Positions 1 through 8,782 of a stretch of 64,000 nt of DNA are shown here, in pieces. Origin of the DNA: Streptomyces sp. NRRL F-4489 (GTDB taxonomy: Bacteria; Actinomycetota; Actinomycetes; Streptomycetales; Streptomycetaceae). The position numbers and the translations under genes are program-made. Each line of letters starts with the position of its first letter. Position 1 is the first letter of the stretch. The stretch is taken from positions 42,144 to 106,143 of the forward strand of contig NZ_LLZI01000013.1 of assembly GCF_001509485.1 (NCBI RefSeq), read 5' to 3'. The notes beneath the pieces were generated by a model. That model made no database searches. It was given only the letters and a program-made list of their open reading frames with translations, and was not told the DNA's origin.

Positions 1-510
1 GCTGGCCACGACCCGGTGGCAGGGCACCACCACGGGGAGCGGGTTGGCGCCCATCGCCGCGCCCACCGCGCGGGCCGCGCCCGGCTCCCCGACCCGGTCG
101 GCGAGGTCCTGATAGCCGACCACGGCGCCGTACGGGACACCGCCGGCCAGGGCACGCAGTACCCGGGCGTTGAAGCCGGAGGCCAGCGACCAGTCCAGCG
201 GCACCGTGAAGCTCCGCAGCGCACCGGAGAAGTAGCGGCCCAGCTCGGCGGCGGCCGTCTCCAGATGGGGTATGCCCGGCACCGGGGGCCCGCCGAAGAG
301 GTGCTCCAGACGGGTCAGCGCCCGCCGCGCCACCCGCTCGTCCGCGTGGAAGACCACCTGGACCAGGCCCTCGGGGGTCGCCGCCAGCAGCAGCGGGCCG
401 ATCGGCGCCTCGACGCGCCGCCAGCCCCACGCGCGGCGGGCCGGGCGGGCCTCCTCCGGGGCGGCGTCCGGCGCCGCGGCCGGTCCGGGAACGTGCTCTG
501 CGTTCGTCAC
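1..510 (-). CDS. ogt: Methylated-DNA--protein-cysteine methyltransferase (partial, C-terminus outside window)
   Basis: Direct-reversal DNA repair enzyme that moves an alkyl group from O6-alkylguanine to its own cysteine. The frame is open from a GTG at 510 to the window edge, giving 170 residues. The suicide motif PCHR is visible near residues 163-166, preceded by the helix-turn-helix segment containing VPYGAVVGYQDLADRVG. The last 15 or so residues lie outside the window. The first 30 residues are an Ala/Pro/Glu-rich leader. The GTG start is supported by a RecA-NDp-type promoter whose -10 ends 7 bases upstream, so the mRNA should be leaderless. Family assignment is firm. Ogt-like or Ada C-terminal-like cannot be separated without the end, but there is no N-terminal Ada domain. 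Confidence 0.9.
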   Translation of the reverse strand, partial: MTNAEHVPGPAAAPDAAPEEARPARRAWGWRRVEAPIGPLLLAATPEGLVQVVFHADERVARRALTRLEHLFGGPPVPGIPHLETAAAELGRYFSGALRSFTVPLDWSLASGFNARVLRALAGGVPYGAVVGYQDLADRVGEPGAARAVGAAMGANPLPVVVPCHRVVAS

Positions 511-517
511 GTCGTCC

Positions 518-540
518 AGCCTAGGACCGGCCACTGACAA
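518..540 (-). promoter_or_regulatory. RecA-NDp (PafBC-type) damage promoter of ogt
   Basis: On the minus strand TTGTCAGTG (540-532) is followed by 8 bases and TAGGCT (523-518); the GTG start follows after 7 bases. This is an exact match to the LexA-independent damage-promoter consensus TTGTCRGTG-N8-TAnnnT described for actinobacterial recA genes. Confidence 0.8.
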
Positions 541-601
541 CGCGGCGGGGAACGGTCCCGGCGGCCGCCGCCGGACCCGCTCCCCGCCGCTTCCCGGCCG
601 G

Positions 602-1486
602 TCAGTAGCCGGCGTCGTCCAGCGCCTGGCGGACCACGTCGGGCTTGTTGCTGATGACCCCGTCGACGCCCAGGCCGGCCGAGGCGACCGCGGTCTTGGC
701 GTCGTCGACGGTCCAGGTGTACAGCTCCAGCCGGCGGCCGTGCGGCCCCCGGAGCGCGTGCACGGCGTTCACGTACGGATGGGTGACGGCCGTGTGGGGC
801 GGGTTGATCTGGTCGCAGTACGCGGCGTACTTGGGCAGGTCGGCCACCGGGGGGCTGCCGAGGAAGCCGGTCTTGACCGACCGGTTGAGCTGGTGGACCT
901 TCTTGATCGCGTCGGCGTTGAAGCTCTGGATGATCAGCCTCCGCTTGAGGTGGCCCTTGTCCAGCCAGCCGTCCTGGCGCAGCTCCCTCAGGGCCTGCCG
1001 CTCGATGCCCGGATACAGCTCGGGGTTCTTCAGCTCCATCAGGAGCCGCTGGCCGTTGTGCTCCACCTCGTCCAGGTAGTCCTCCAGGGTCGGCACGCGC
1101 TCCCCTTTGAACTTCGCCCCGTACCAGCTGCCCGCGTCCAGCTTCTCGATCTCCCGGAGCGTGAAGTCGCCGACGTTCCAGGGGGCGCGGTCCGGGAAGA
1201 CCTTCTTGGCGTCGGTCGTCCTGGCCAGCGAGGTGTCGTGCAGGACGACCAGCTCGCCGTCCTTGGTGCGCTGGACGTCGTTCTCGACCCAGGTGATCCC
1301 GCGCCGGTGCGCCGCGTCGACGGAGGCGAGCGTGTTCTCGGGCGCGTACGCCGCGGCGCCGCGGTGGCCGACCACCACCGGGGGATGCCCGTGGGCCGCG
1401 GCCCCCTGGGCGCCGGTGGCGGGGAGGACGAGCGCGGACAGACCCAGGAGCGCGCCGGCGAGGGCGGCGGCGGGGCGGATACGCAT
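602..1486 (-). CDS. Secreted glycerophosphodiester phosphodiesterase
   Basis: Hydrolyses glycerophosphodiesters to glycerol-3-phosphate plus an alcohol, outside the cell, mainly for phosphate scavenging. The 294-residue protein starts with a Sec signal peptide (MRIRP, hydrophobic run 6-27, likely cleavage after AQGAAA). It then shows the GDPD catalytic signatures HRG (41-43), PEN (49-51), E68/D70 and HD (83-84), giving a GlpQ-like TIM barrel. The ATG at 1486 is chosen because GAGGAGT lies 5-8 bases upstream and the signal peptide begins there, although the frame stays open far upstream. PHO-box-like repeats precede it. Streptomyces glpQ genes are known PhoP targets, so phosphate control is likely. 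Confidence 0.88.
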   Translation of the reverse strand: MRIRPAAALAGALLGLSALVLPATGAQGAAAHGHPPVVVGHRGAAAYAPENTLASVDAAHRRGITWVENDVQRTKDGELVVLHDTSLARTTDAKKVFPDRAPWNVGDFTLREIEKLDAGSWYGAKFKGERVPTLEDYLDEVEHNGQRLLMELKNPELYPGIERQALRELRQDGWLDKGHLKRRLIIQSFNADAIKKVHQLNRSVKTGFLGSPPVADLPKYAAYCDQINPPHTAVTHPYVNAVHALRGPHGRRLELYTWTVDDAKTAVASAGLGVDGVISNKPDVVRQALDDAGY

Positions 1487-1521
1487 ACGGACTCCTCGTG
1501 ACGTCGTGGACGTGAGCTGAG

Positions 1522-1613
1522 GTGCGGTGGGTGGCGGGTGAACGGGGCGGACGGACGGAGACTCGCAGCCGGGCCGGAGGAGGAGGCGGACGGGCGGTAA
1601 CCGGGCGCTGAAC
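1522..1613 (-). promoter_or_regulatory. Candidate PHO boxes upstream of the glycerophosphodiesterase
   Basis: Minus strand, 1613-1581: three 11-base units beginning GTTCAGC, GGTTACC and GTCCGCC, each 7 bases plus a 4-base spacer, the architecture of the Streptomyces PhoP direct repeat (consensus GTTCACC). A second, weaker pair lies at 1543-1522 (GTTCACC, ACCCACC). The rest of the 500-base gap (1487-1986) is low-complexity GC-rich sequence apart from the uvrB promoter at its end. Confidence 0.6.
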
Positions 1614-1956
1614 GGAAGACGGCCGGTGTTCCGTGCGGAGCGTCGCAGTTGCAGGATGCCCGGAATGGCCGTGCAGCAGACGTACGTCCCGACGTCGTCC
1701 AACTTGCCGGAGGCGCGGCATCCGCGCATCTCGGCCGACGAGGAGTCACCCGTCGCGCAGTTGACCGTTTTTGCCGGCCGGGTCCGGGGCACACCCGCGC
1801 GGGCGCCCGCCGCGCCGCGCCCCGCGCCGTCCGCGCGACCGGTCCCGCGCCGTCCGCGCCCCCGCCGCGCCCGCGCGCCGGACCCCGCGGCCCGCCGCCG
1901 CACCGCGGCTCCGGCCCCCTCCGGAAAGCCGCAGGTCAGAGCCGATGCGGCACCGA

Positions 1957-1979
1957 TTGTCAGTGGTGGGTCGTACGGT
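1957..1979 (+). promoter_or_regulatory. RecA-NDp (PafBC-type) damage promoter of uvrB
   Basis: TTGTCAGTG (1957-1965), 8 bases, TACGGT (1974-1979), then 7 bases to the ATG at 1987. It matches the consensus exactly and predicts a leaderless uvrB mRNA. This also argues against the in-frame GTG at 1978, which would overlap the -10. Confidence 0.85.
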
Positions 1980-1986
1980 GGATCCC

Positions 1987-4137
1987 ATGCGGCCCGTTTC
2001 ACAGATCGAACGCACGGTGGCGCCCTTCGAGGTCGTCAGCCCCTACCAGCCCAGCGGCGACCAGCCGGCGGCCATCGCCGAGCTGGAGCGACGCATCCGC
2101 GGTGGTGAGAAGGACGTCGTCCTGCTGGGCGCGACCGGCACCGGCAAGTCGGCGACCACCGCGTGGATGATCGAGAAACTGCAGCGCCCGACGCTCGTCA
2201 TGGCGCCCAACAAAACCCTCGCGGCCCAGCTCGCCAACGAATTCCGCGAGCTGCTGCCCAACAACGCCGTCGAGTACTTCGTCTCCTACTACGACTACTA
2301 CCAGCCGGAGGCGTACGTCCCGCAGTCCGATACGTACATCGAGAAGGACTCCTCCATCAACGAGGAGGTCGAACGGCTGCGCCATTCCGCGACCAACTCC
2401 CTCCTCACCCGGCGGGACGTCGTCGTGGTCGCCTCGGTGTCCTGCATCTACGGTCTGGGTACGCCCCAGGAATACGTCGACCGGATGGTGCCGCTCAGGG
2501 TCGGTGACGAGATCGACCGCGACCAGCTGCTGCGCCGCTTCGTCGAGATCCAGTACACCCGCAACGACCTGGCGTTCACCCGGGGCACGTTCCGGGTCCG
2601 CGGCGACACCATCGAGATCTTCCCGGTCTACGAGGAGCTGGCCGTCCGGATCGAGATGTTCGGCGACGAGATCGAGGCGCTGTCCACCCTCCACCCGCTC
2701 ACCGGCGAGGTGATCAGCGACGACCAGCAGCTGTACGTCTTCCCCGCCAGCCACTACATCGCCGGCCCGGAGCGGATGGAGAAGGCGATCGCCGGCATCG
2801 AGGCGGAGCTGGCGGACCGGCTGGCCACGCTGGAGCGGCAGGGCAAGCTGCTGGAGGCCCAACGGCTGCGCATGCGCACCACCTACGACATCGAGATGAT
2901 GCGCCAGGTCGGCTCCTGCTCCGGTATCGAGAACTACTCGATGCACCTCGACGACCGCGAGCCCGGCTCGGCGCCCAACACCCTCCTCGACTACTTCCCC
3001 GACGACTTCCTGCTGGTCATCGACGAGTCGCATGTCACCGTCCCGCAGATCGGCGCGATGTACGAGGGCGACGCCTCGCGCAAGCGCACCCTGGTCGACC
3101 ACGGCTTCCGGCTCCCCTCGGCGCTGGACAACCGGCCGCTGAAGTGGGAGGAATTCCTGGGGCGGGTCGGCCAGACCGTCTACCTCTCCGCCACCCCCGG
3201 CCCGTACGAGCTCTCCCGCGGCGACGGCTTCGTGGAGCAGATCATCCGCCCGACCGGACTGGTCGACCCGGAGGTCGTCGTCAAGCCCACCGAGGGGCAG
3301 ATCGACGACCTGGTGCACGAGATCCGGCAGCGCACCGAGAAGGACGAGCGGGTCCTGGTCACCACCCTCACCAAGAAGATGGCCGAGGACCTCACCGACT
3401 ACTTCCTGGAGCTCGGCATCCAGGTCCGCTATCTGCACAGCGACGTGGACACCCTGCGGCGCGTGGAGCTGCTGCGCGAGCTGCGGTCCGGCGAGTTCGA
3501 CGTCCTGGTGGGCATCAACCTCCTCCGGGAGGGCCTGGACCTCCCCGAGGTCTCCCTGGTGGCGATCCTGGACGCCGACAAGGAGGGCTTCCTGCGCTCC
3601 GGCACCTCGCTGATCCAGACCATCGGCCGCGCGGCGCGCAACGTCTCCGGCCAGGTGCACATGTACGCCGACAAGATCACCCCGGCGATGGCGAAGGCCA
3701 TCGACGAGACCAACCGCCGCCGGGAGAAGCAGCTGGCCTACAACAAGGCGCACGGCATCGACCCGCAGCCGCTCCGCAAGAAGATCGGCGACATCGTCGC
3801 CACCCTGGCCCGCGAGGAGATCGATACCGAGCAGCTGCTCGTCACCGGCTACCGCAAGGCCGCCGGCAAGGACGGCAAGCCCGCCAAGGCCCCGGTGCCG
3901 TCGCTCGGCGGGAAGGCGGCCGGCAAGGCGGCCAAGGGGAAGGGCAAGGGCGGCAAGGCCGGCGAGGTCCTGACGGACCGCCCCGCCGCGGAGCTCGCCG
4001 AGATGATCGAGGAGATGACGGACCGGATGCGGGCCGCCGCGGCGGAGCTCCAGTTCGAGGTCGCCGCCCGGCTCCGCGACGAGGTCGGCGAGCTGAAGAA
4101 GGAGCTGCGGCAGATGAAGGAGGCCGGTCTGAAGTAG
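1987..4137 (+). CDS. uvrB: Excinuclease ABC subunit B
   Basis: Damage-verifying helicase-like subunit of nucleotide excision repair; it receives damaged DNA from UvrA and recruits UvrC. 716 residues. Walker A GATGTGKS lies at 48-55, the beta-hairpin segment rich in Tyr ([10 protein letters not shown]) near 100, the DEAD-like box VIDESH near 345, helicase motif VI (QTIGRAARN) near 550, and the C-terminal UVR domain that contacts UvrC at the end. A Lys/Gly/Ala-rich linker of about 40 residues precedes the UVR domain and makes the protein slightly longer than E. coli UvrB. The start at 1987 is set by the damage promoter just upstream (leaderless). The gene stands alone; uvrA and uvrC are about 8 and 19 kb away. 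Confidence 0.97.
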   Translation: MRPVSQIERTVAPFEVVSPYQPSGDQPAAIAELERRIRGGEKDVVLLGATGTGKSATTAWMIEKLQRPTLVMAPNKTLAAQLANEFRELLPNNAVEYFVSYYDYYQPEAYVPQSDTYIEKDSSINEEVERLRHSATNSLLTRRDVVVVASVSCIYGLGTPQEYVDRMVPLRVGDEIDRDQLLRRFVEIQYTRNDLAFTRGTFRVRGDTIEIFPVYEELAVRIEMFGDEIEALSTLHPLTGEVISDDQQLYVFPASHYIAGPERMEKAIAGIEAELADRLATLERQGKLLEAQRLRMRTTYDIEMMRQVGSCSGIENYSMHLDDREPGSAPNTLLDYFPDDFLLVIDESHVTVPQIGAMYEGDASRKRTLVDHGFRLPSALDNRPLKWEEFLGRVGQTVYLSATPGPYELSRGDGFVEQIIRPTGLVDPEVVVKPTEGQIDDLVHEIRQRTEKDERVLVTTLTKKMAEDLTDYFLELGIQVRYLHSDVDTLRRVELLRELRSGEFDVLVGINLLREGLDLPEVSLVAILDADKEGFLRSGTSLIQTIGRAARNVSGQVHMYADKITPAMAKAIDETNRRREKQLAYNKAHGIDPQPLRKKIGDIVATLAREEIDTEQLLVTGYRKAAGKDGKPAKAPVPSLGGKAAGKAAKGKGKGGKAGEVLTDRPAAELAEMIEEMTDRMRAAAAELQFEVAARLRDEVGELKKELRQMKEAGLK

Positions 4138-4152
4138 CGACCGGGACGGCGC

Positions 4153-4259
4153 GGGGCGGCCGCCTCACCAAGGGGCACCGTCCCGCCGAAGGGGCGGCGG
4201 CCGCCTCGCCAAGGGTGCGGCGGCCGCCTCACCAAGGGTGCGGCGGCCGCCTCACCGAG
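4153..4259. repeat. 23-base tandem repeat downstream of uvrB
   Basis: Three near-identical 23-base units (4191-4213, 4214-4236, 4237-4259), each containing the palindrome GCGGCCGC and ending CTCACCAAG or close, with a degenerate fourth unit at 4153-4172. The units could form hairpins and may end uvrB transcription. The rest of the gap to 4393 is an AT-richer stretch (4275-4330) that probably carries the next promoter. Confidence 0.7.
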
Positions 4260-4393
4260 GCCGCCCCACCAGCGCATTTGCACTTCCCTTTACCGTTCCA
4301 TGGCTTTCCTTTACCCTTCCTCATATGGAGGGGCACCGGAGTCCCCCGGCAGCGACGACGCTGTGAGTGCCGTACGACCATGCCGGAGGAGCC

Positions 4394-5437
4394 ATGGACG
4401 TTTCACCGACCCTGTGGGCCCTGACCATCCTCGGTCTGGCCGCCCTGATCGCCGCCGACTTCTTCATCGGCGGCCGCAAGCCCCACGAGGTGTCCCTCAA
4501 GGAAGCCGGGATCTGGACCGGCGTCTGGGTGGCGCTCGCCGCGCTGTTCGGCCTCGGCCTGCTGGTGTTCGGCGGCGGCGCGCCGGCCGGTGAGTTCTTC
4601 GCAGGCTTCATCACCGAGAAGTCGCTCAGCGTCGACAATCTCTTCGTCTTCGTCCTGATCATGGGCAAGTTCGCGGTCCCGGCCGTCTACCAGCAGCGGG
4701 TGCTGATGGTCGGGGTGCTGATCGCGCTGGTGCTGCGGGCCGGGTTCATCGGCGCGGGCGCCGCGATCATCGCCAACTTCTCGTGGGTGTTCTACCTCTT
4801 CGGCGCGTTCCTCGTCTGGACGGCGTGGAAGCTCATCCAGGAGGCGCGCTCCGGCGAGCAGGACGAGGAGTTCGAGGAGAACCGCTTCCTGAAGGCGGTG
4901 GAGCGCCGCTTCCCGTCCACCGACCGCTACCACGGCACCAGGCTGTTCGTGGTCGAGAACGGCCGGCGGCTGATGACGCCGATGCTGATCGTCATGCTGG
5001 CGATCGGCACCACCGACGTGCTGTTCGCCCTGGACTCCATACCGGCGATCTTCGGCCTCACCCAGGACCCGTACATCGTCTTCACCGCCAACGCCTTCGC
5101 CCTCATGGGGCTGCGCCAGCTGTACTTCCTGATCGGCGGCCTGCTGAAGAAGCTGGTGCACCTCTCGTACGGCCTGTCGGTGATTCTCGGGTTCATCGGC
5201 GTGAAGCTCGTCCTGCACGCCCTGCACGAGTCCGGGGTGGCCGTCCCGGAGATCAGCATTCCGGTCTCGCTGGGCGTGATCTGCGCGGTGCTGATCATCA
5301 CCACGCTGACCAGCCTGCGCGCCGCGAAGCGCCAGGGGGTCGAGGCCGGGACGGAGCCGCTGACGCCCGCCGGGGAGCCCGCCGCCCCCGCCCCGGACGC
5401 CGCCGCCGAGACCGAGGAGGCCGGCGCCCGCGGCTGA
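4394..5437 (+). CDS. TerC family integral membrane protein
   Basis: Polytopic membrane protein of the TerC/Alx family, linked to tellurite tolerance and to manganese export in characterised members. 347 residues with about eight hydrophobic segments. Two conserved acidic transmembrane motifs are present: the EKSLSVDNLFVF segment (about residues 75-87) and the TTDVLFALDSIPAIF segment (about 209-223). The C-terminal 35 residues are Ala/Pro/Glu-rich. The ATG at 4394 has GGAGGA 5 bases upstream, so it is preferred to an in-frame upstream ATG at 4367. No yybP-ykoY riboswitch fold was recognised in the leader. Transport substrate cannot be told from sequence. Confidence 0.88.
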   Translation: MDVSPTLWALTILGLAALIAADFFIGGRKPHEVSLKEAGIWTGVWVALAALFGLGLLVFGGGAPAGEFFAGFITEKSLSVDNLFVFVLIMGKFAVPAVYQQRVLMVGVLIALVLRAGFIGAGAAIIANFSWVFYLFGAFLVWTAWKLIQEARSGEQDEEFEENRFLKAVERRFPSTDRYHGTRLFVVENGRRLMTPMLIVMLAIGTTDVLFALDSIPAIFGLTQDPYIVFTANAFALMGLRQLYFLIGGLLKKLVHLSYGLSVILGFIGVKLVLHALHESGVAVPEISIPVSLGVICAVLIITTLTSLRAAKRQGVEAGTEPLTPAGEPAAPAPDAAAETEEAGARG

Positions 5438-5470
5438 CGCCCGGGCGCCGGCCGGTCCGCCCGTTACCCG

Positions 5471-6127
5471 CTACCAGCCGCGCTCCCGCCACTCGGTGAG
5501 GTGGGGGCGTTCGGCGCCGAGGGTGGTGTCGGCGCCGTGGCCCGGGTAGACCCAGGTCTCGTCCGGGAGCTGGTCGAAGAGCTTGTGCCGGACGTCGTCC
5601 AGCAGGCTGGTGAACCGCTCGGCGCTGCCCCAGGTGTTGCCGACCCCGCCGGGGAAGAGGCAGTCGCCGGTGAAGACGTGCGGATGGCCGTGCGGGTCGT
5701 CGTAGATCAGCGCGATGCTGCCCGGGGTGTGGCCGGAGAGGTGGCGGGCGGTCAGCCGGACCCGGCCGACGCTGATCGTGTCGCCGTCCTCCACCAGGAC
5801 GTCCGTGGGGACCGGGATGCCCTCGGCGTCGTACCGCCCGGCGTACGTCCGGGCGCCGGTCGCGTCGACGACCTCGCGCAGCGCTCCCCAGTGGTCACCG
5901 TGCTGGTGCGTGGTGACCACGGACGCCAGGCCGCTGTCGCCGATCAGGGTGAGCAGCGTGTGCGGCTCGGCGGCCGCGTCGATCAGCAGCTGCTCGTCGG
6001 TCGCACGGCAGCGCAGCACATACGCGTTGTTGTCCATGGGACCGACCGCGACCTTCGAGATCATCAGGTCGGTCAGCTCGTGTACGTCGGCCGGTCCGCC
6101 GACCTTCACCGCTCCGCTGTAGGTCAT
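5471..6127 (-). CDS. MBL-fold metallo-hydrolase (glyoxalase II-like)
   Basis: Probable cytosolic binuclear-metal hydrolase of 218 residues. The metal motif THQHGDH (73-79) is followed by further ligands in LSGHTPGS, FTGDCLF and YPGHGADT, the spacing seen in hydroxyacylglutathione hydrolase-like proteins. Streptomyces uses mycothiol, and the gene lies 10 bases downstream of a mycothiol-dependent isomerase-family gene. A thiol-conjugate hydrolase role is therefore an inference from context. It converges on the TerC gene with 33 bases between the stops. Confidence 0.82.
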   Translation of the reverse strand: MTYSGAVKVGGPADVHELTDLMISKVAVGPMDNNAYVLRCRATDEQLLIDAAAEPHTLLTLIGDSGLASVVTTHQHGDHWGALREVVDATGARTYAGRYDAEGIPVPTDVLVEDGDTISVGRVRLTARHLSGHTPGSIALIYDDPHGHPHVFTGDCLFPGGVGNTWGSAERFTSLLDDVRHKLFDQLPDETWVYPGHGADTTLGAERPHLTEWRERGW

Positions 6128-6137
6128 GGCACCAACT

Positions 6138-6908
6138 CTAGAGCGGCGGGACGGCCGGCAGCGGCCCGCCGTGGGCCGTCAGCCGCCCGGCGTCGGCGCG
6201 CCCGGTGAGCCAGCCGACCAGGTCGGCCGGGGCGCCGGTGACCACCACGTCCGGCTCGGTGCCGGCGCCGCCGGAGGCGCCGCGTCCGGTGCGCCAGCGG
6301 CGGCCGTCGGGGGCGCGCAGTTCCAGGGCGGGCAGGTCGGGGTGGCCGGCGAACTTCACCTCGGAGAGGAACGCCAGCTCGCTGTCCAGGAAGGACGGCG
6401 GCAGCTGCTCGACCGGATAGCCGACGCCCAGGTCCACATGGTGGAGTTCGACCTCGGCGAGCCGGCGCAGCGGCAGCCGGTCGGCCCGTTCGACCACGCC
6501 GTTGCGCATCTCGACGGTGTACTCCCGGCGGTCCTCCGGGAGCGCCCGCGCCGCCTCCGTGAACCGGGCCGCGCTCTCCCGCAGATCGTCCAGATGGGAC
6601 GCCAGCGGGCGGGCGGCGTCCCGTTCGATGTCGCCGTCGCGCGCCTCGGCGCTGGTGTACATCGGCGTGCGGACGCCGGTGCGCGCCCAGGTCAGGAGGT
6701 TGACCAACGCGTCGGCATTACGGGCCAGATGGGCCAGGACGTGGCCCCGGGTCCAGCCGGGGAGCAGCGACGGTTCGCCGACCGCCTCGTCGTCGAGCTT
6801 GCCCAGGGAGACCAGCAGCCGCTCGGTGGAGTCGTGGACGGCGGCGATATCGCGCGGGAAATCGGGAGGGGTGGAGCCGGGAGGCACGGAGCCAGGAGGG
6901 ATGGTCAT
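6138..6908 (-). CDS. Maleylpyruvate isomerase family mycothiol-dependent enzyme
   Basis: 256-residue protein of the DinB-like/MDMPI superfamily. The N-terminal metal-binding helix bundle shows LLPGWTRGHVLAHLARNADA at about residues 44-63, with the histidines that bind zinc in this family; a smaller C-terminal domain follows. Related proteins use mycothiol as a thiol cofactor; the substrate here is unknown. The annotated ATG at 6908 has no clear ribosome site, and a nearby in-frame GTG at about 6887 is possible. It is the first gene of a likely two-gene operon with the MBL-fold hydrolase (10-base gap). The 165 bases upstream, to the monooxygenase stop, show no clear promoter. Confidence 0.78.
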   Translation of the reverse strand: MTIPPGSVPPGSTPPDFPRDIAAVHDSTERLLVSLGKLDDEAVGEPSLLPGWTRGHVLAHLARNADALVNLLTWARTGVRTPMYTSAEARDGDIERDAARPLASHLDDLRESAARFTEAARALPEDRREYTVEMRNGVVERADRLPLRRLAEVELHHVDLGVGYPVEQLPPSFLDSELAFLSEVKFAGHPDLPALELRAPDGRRWRTGRGASGGAGTEPDVVVTGAPADLVGWLTGRADAGRLTAHGGPLPAVPPL

Positions 6909-7073
6909 GGGCCGACGCTAGCGCCGGGAGGGCGGCTACGGGAGGCGGACGGAGCCGTTCCGGGTGGAAGAGGGGTGGTGCCGGTGGCACGGGTGGGGCA
7001 CGGGGGTGTGGAGGGGGCGGACGGACCGCCCGCCGCCGCCACACCTCCGCCGCCCCCGCGCCCCTGGGGCGCC

Positions 7074-8672
7074 CTACGCGGCCGGTGCCCCCTGGGCCGG
7101 CACCGCCGCCGGTGCCCCGAACCACCGTTCCAGCGCGGCGTCCAGCTCCCCGTACGGGTCCCCGGAGCCGTCCGCATCCCCGGACCCGTCCCCGGCCCCC
7201 GCCGCCCAGGCCACGAAGCCGTCCGGGCGGACCAGCAGCCCCTTCAGACCGGGCCGCTCCGGGCAGCCGGCCGTCACCACCCGGACCCGGTCGCCGTGGC
7301 CGGCCGCCCGCTCCCGCAGCGCGGGGTCGTCCGCGAGGTCGAGCAGCAGCCCGCCGCCGCCGTGCAGATGGTCCGCGAGCCGGCGGCCGTCGGAGAGCCC
7401 CAGGTCGGGGGCGCTGCGGCCGGTCAGCGGATGGCTGCCCGGGAGGTCGTAACGCTGCCAGACGCCGGAGATCTTCTTGACGAGGTAGGTGGTGGCGTCG
7501 GTCGTCGCGGAGAGCTCGGCGACGACGTCGCGCAGCGCCGCGGCGTGCGACTCCGGCCGCATCAGCGCCACTTGGGCCCGGGTCCACTCCAGCACCCACG
7601 CGCCGATCGGGTGCCGCTCGGCGGTGTACGTGTCGAGCAGGCCCTCCGGCGCCCAGCCGCGCACCGTGGCGGCCAGCTTCCAGCCGAGGTTCATCGCGTC
7701 GCCCAGGCCGAGGTTGAGGCCCTGGCCGCCGAACGGCGCGTGCACATGGGCCGCGTCGCCGGCCAGCAGCACCCGGCCGCGGCGGTACTCGGGCACCTGG
7801 CGGGCGTTGTCGGTGAAACGGGTCGCCGAGACCACGCCGGTGATCGTCACGTCCGGGACGCCGGAGACCCGGCGCAGCGAGGTCTGCAACTCCTCGGCGG
7901 TGACCGGGGCTTCGCGGTCAGCGGGCGGGCCGTCGAACTCCACGGTCAGGATCCGGCCGGGCAGCGGCCCGTGCACATACGTCCCGGTGGCGGTCCAGTT
8001 CCAGCCCGCCCCCAGGGCCTCGGAGCCGGTCATCTCCACGATGGCCTGGTGGCCGGTGATCGACGGGGCGGTCCCGGGGAACGGGAATCCGGCGAGCCGG
8101 CGGACCGTGCTGCGGCCGCCGTCGCAGCCCACCAGCCAGCCGGCGTGCAGCGGGCCCTCGGAGGTGTCCACGCGGACGCCGTCGCCGGCGGCGTCGAAGC
8201 CGGTCACGGTGACACCGCGGCGCACCGTGACGCCGAGTTCGGCGGCGCGGGCGCCCAGGAGCCGCTCCAGCGCCTCCTGGGGGACGAGCCCCACCTCGCC
8301 GGCCGGGCCGCTGCCGGCGAAGTCCGGGTCGGACGTGTCGAGCAGGTCGCCGCGGAGCATGATGCCGGCGAAGTGCCCGGCGAAGCGCGGCACCGGCCGC
8401 ACCGTCGACGCGCCGGCGGCCTGCCGCTGCCGGGCGAACGCGCCGAACCGCTCCATGGCGGCGCGCTGCACCTCCGCCACGGCCGGCAGCAGCCCGCGCC
8501 GGTACAGCGCCTCGGCGCTGGGGGTGTTGATGGCCCCCGCCTTGATTGTCGTATCCACCTCGGTCAGCCGCTCCAGGACGACGACCCGGACCTCGGCCAG
8601 TGCCAGTTCGCAGGCGAGCATCAGCCCCACCGGGCCGCCCCCTGCCACCACTACGTCTGCGTCGTACTTCAT
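7074..8672 (-). CDS. FAD-dependent aromatic monooxygenase
   Basis: Class A flavoprotein hydroxylase of the PheA/TfdB type (532 residues), related to polyketide hydroxylases and rifampicin monooxygenases. The FAD dinucleotide fold GGGPVG lies at 11-16 and the second FAD motif LLAGDAAH with GGQGLNLGLGDAMNLGWKLA follows near residues 300-330. A thioredoxin-like C-terminal domain is present in shortened form. The ATG at 8672 is preferred to the GTG at 8690 because TACACT, a good -10, ends 7 bases upstream (leaderless). It is divergent from a TetR gene, which probably represses it, with AT-rich direct repeats between them. Substrate unknown: antibiotic inactivation or catabolism are both possible. 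Confidence 0.85.
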   Translation of the reverse strand: MKYDADVVVAGGGPVGLMLACELALAEVRVVVLERLTEVDTTIKAGAINTPSAEALYRRGLLPAVAEVQRAAMERFGAFARQRQAAGASTVRPVPRFAGHFAGIMLRGDLLDTSDPDFAGSGPAGEVGLVPQEALERLLGARAAELGVTVRRGVTVTGFDAAGDGVRVDTSEGPLHAGWLVGCDGGRSTVRRLAGFPFPGTAPSITGHQAIVEMTGSEALGAGWNWTATGTYVHGPLPGRILTVEFDGPPADREAPVTAEELQTSLRRVSGVPDVTITGVVSATRFTDNARQVPEYRRGRVLLAGDAAHVHAPFGGQGLNLGLGDAMNLGWKLAATVRGWAPEGLLDTYTAERHPIGAWVLEWTRAQVALMRPESHAAALRDVVAELSATTDATTYLVKKISGVWQRYDLPGSHPLTGRSAPDLGLSDGRRLADHLHGGGGLLLDLADDPALRERAAGHGDRVRVVTAGCPERPGLKGLLVRPDGFVAWAAGAGDGSGDADGSGDPYGELDAALERWFGAPAAVPAQGAPAA

Positions 8673-8692
8673 GAGCGCGAGTGTAGTCACTA

Positions 8693-8722
8693 AAAGTTTG
8701 TTTCGGATAAAGTTTTTTCGGA
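8693..8722. promoter_or_regulatory. AT-rich direct repeats, likely TetR operator
   Basis: AAAGTTTGTTTCGGA (8693-8707) and AAAGTTTTTTCGGA (8709-8722) are near-identical direct repeats about 16 bases apart in otherwise GC-rich DNA. They lie between the monooxygenase and TetR starts and cover the expected -35 of the monooxygenase. Operator role is inferred. Confidence 0.5.
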
Positions 8723-8782
8723 GGGCGGGAGTCCGGTCAGGGATGATGCGAACGCCCCACAGGACGGCGGAAGGCGGAGACG

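Noticed and set aside
1771..1986. Longer UvrB starting at 1771
   Set aside because: The extra 72 residues are Pro/Arg/Ala-rich noise, include the promoter region and have no family match.
4270..4393. yybP-ykoY (manganese) riboswitch before the TerC gene
   Set aside because: TerC-family genes sometimes carry it, but no matching conserved loops were seen in this short leader.
7807..7815. TTGTCGGTG on the plus strand
   Set aside because: It lies inside the monooxygenase gene, antisense, and no TAnnnT follows at 8 bases.
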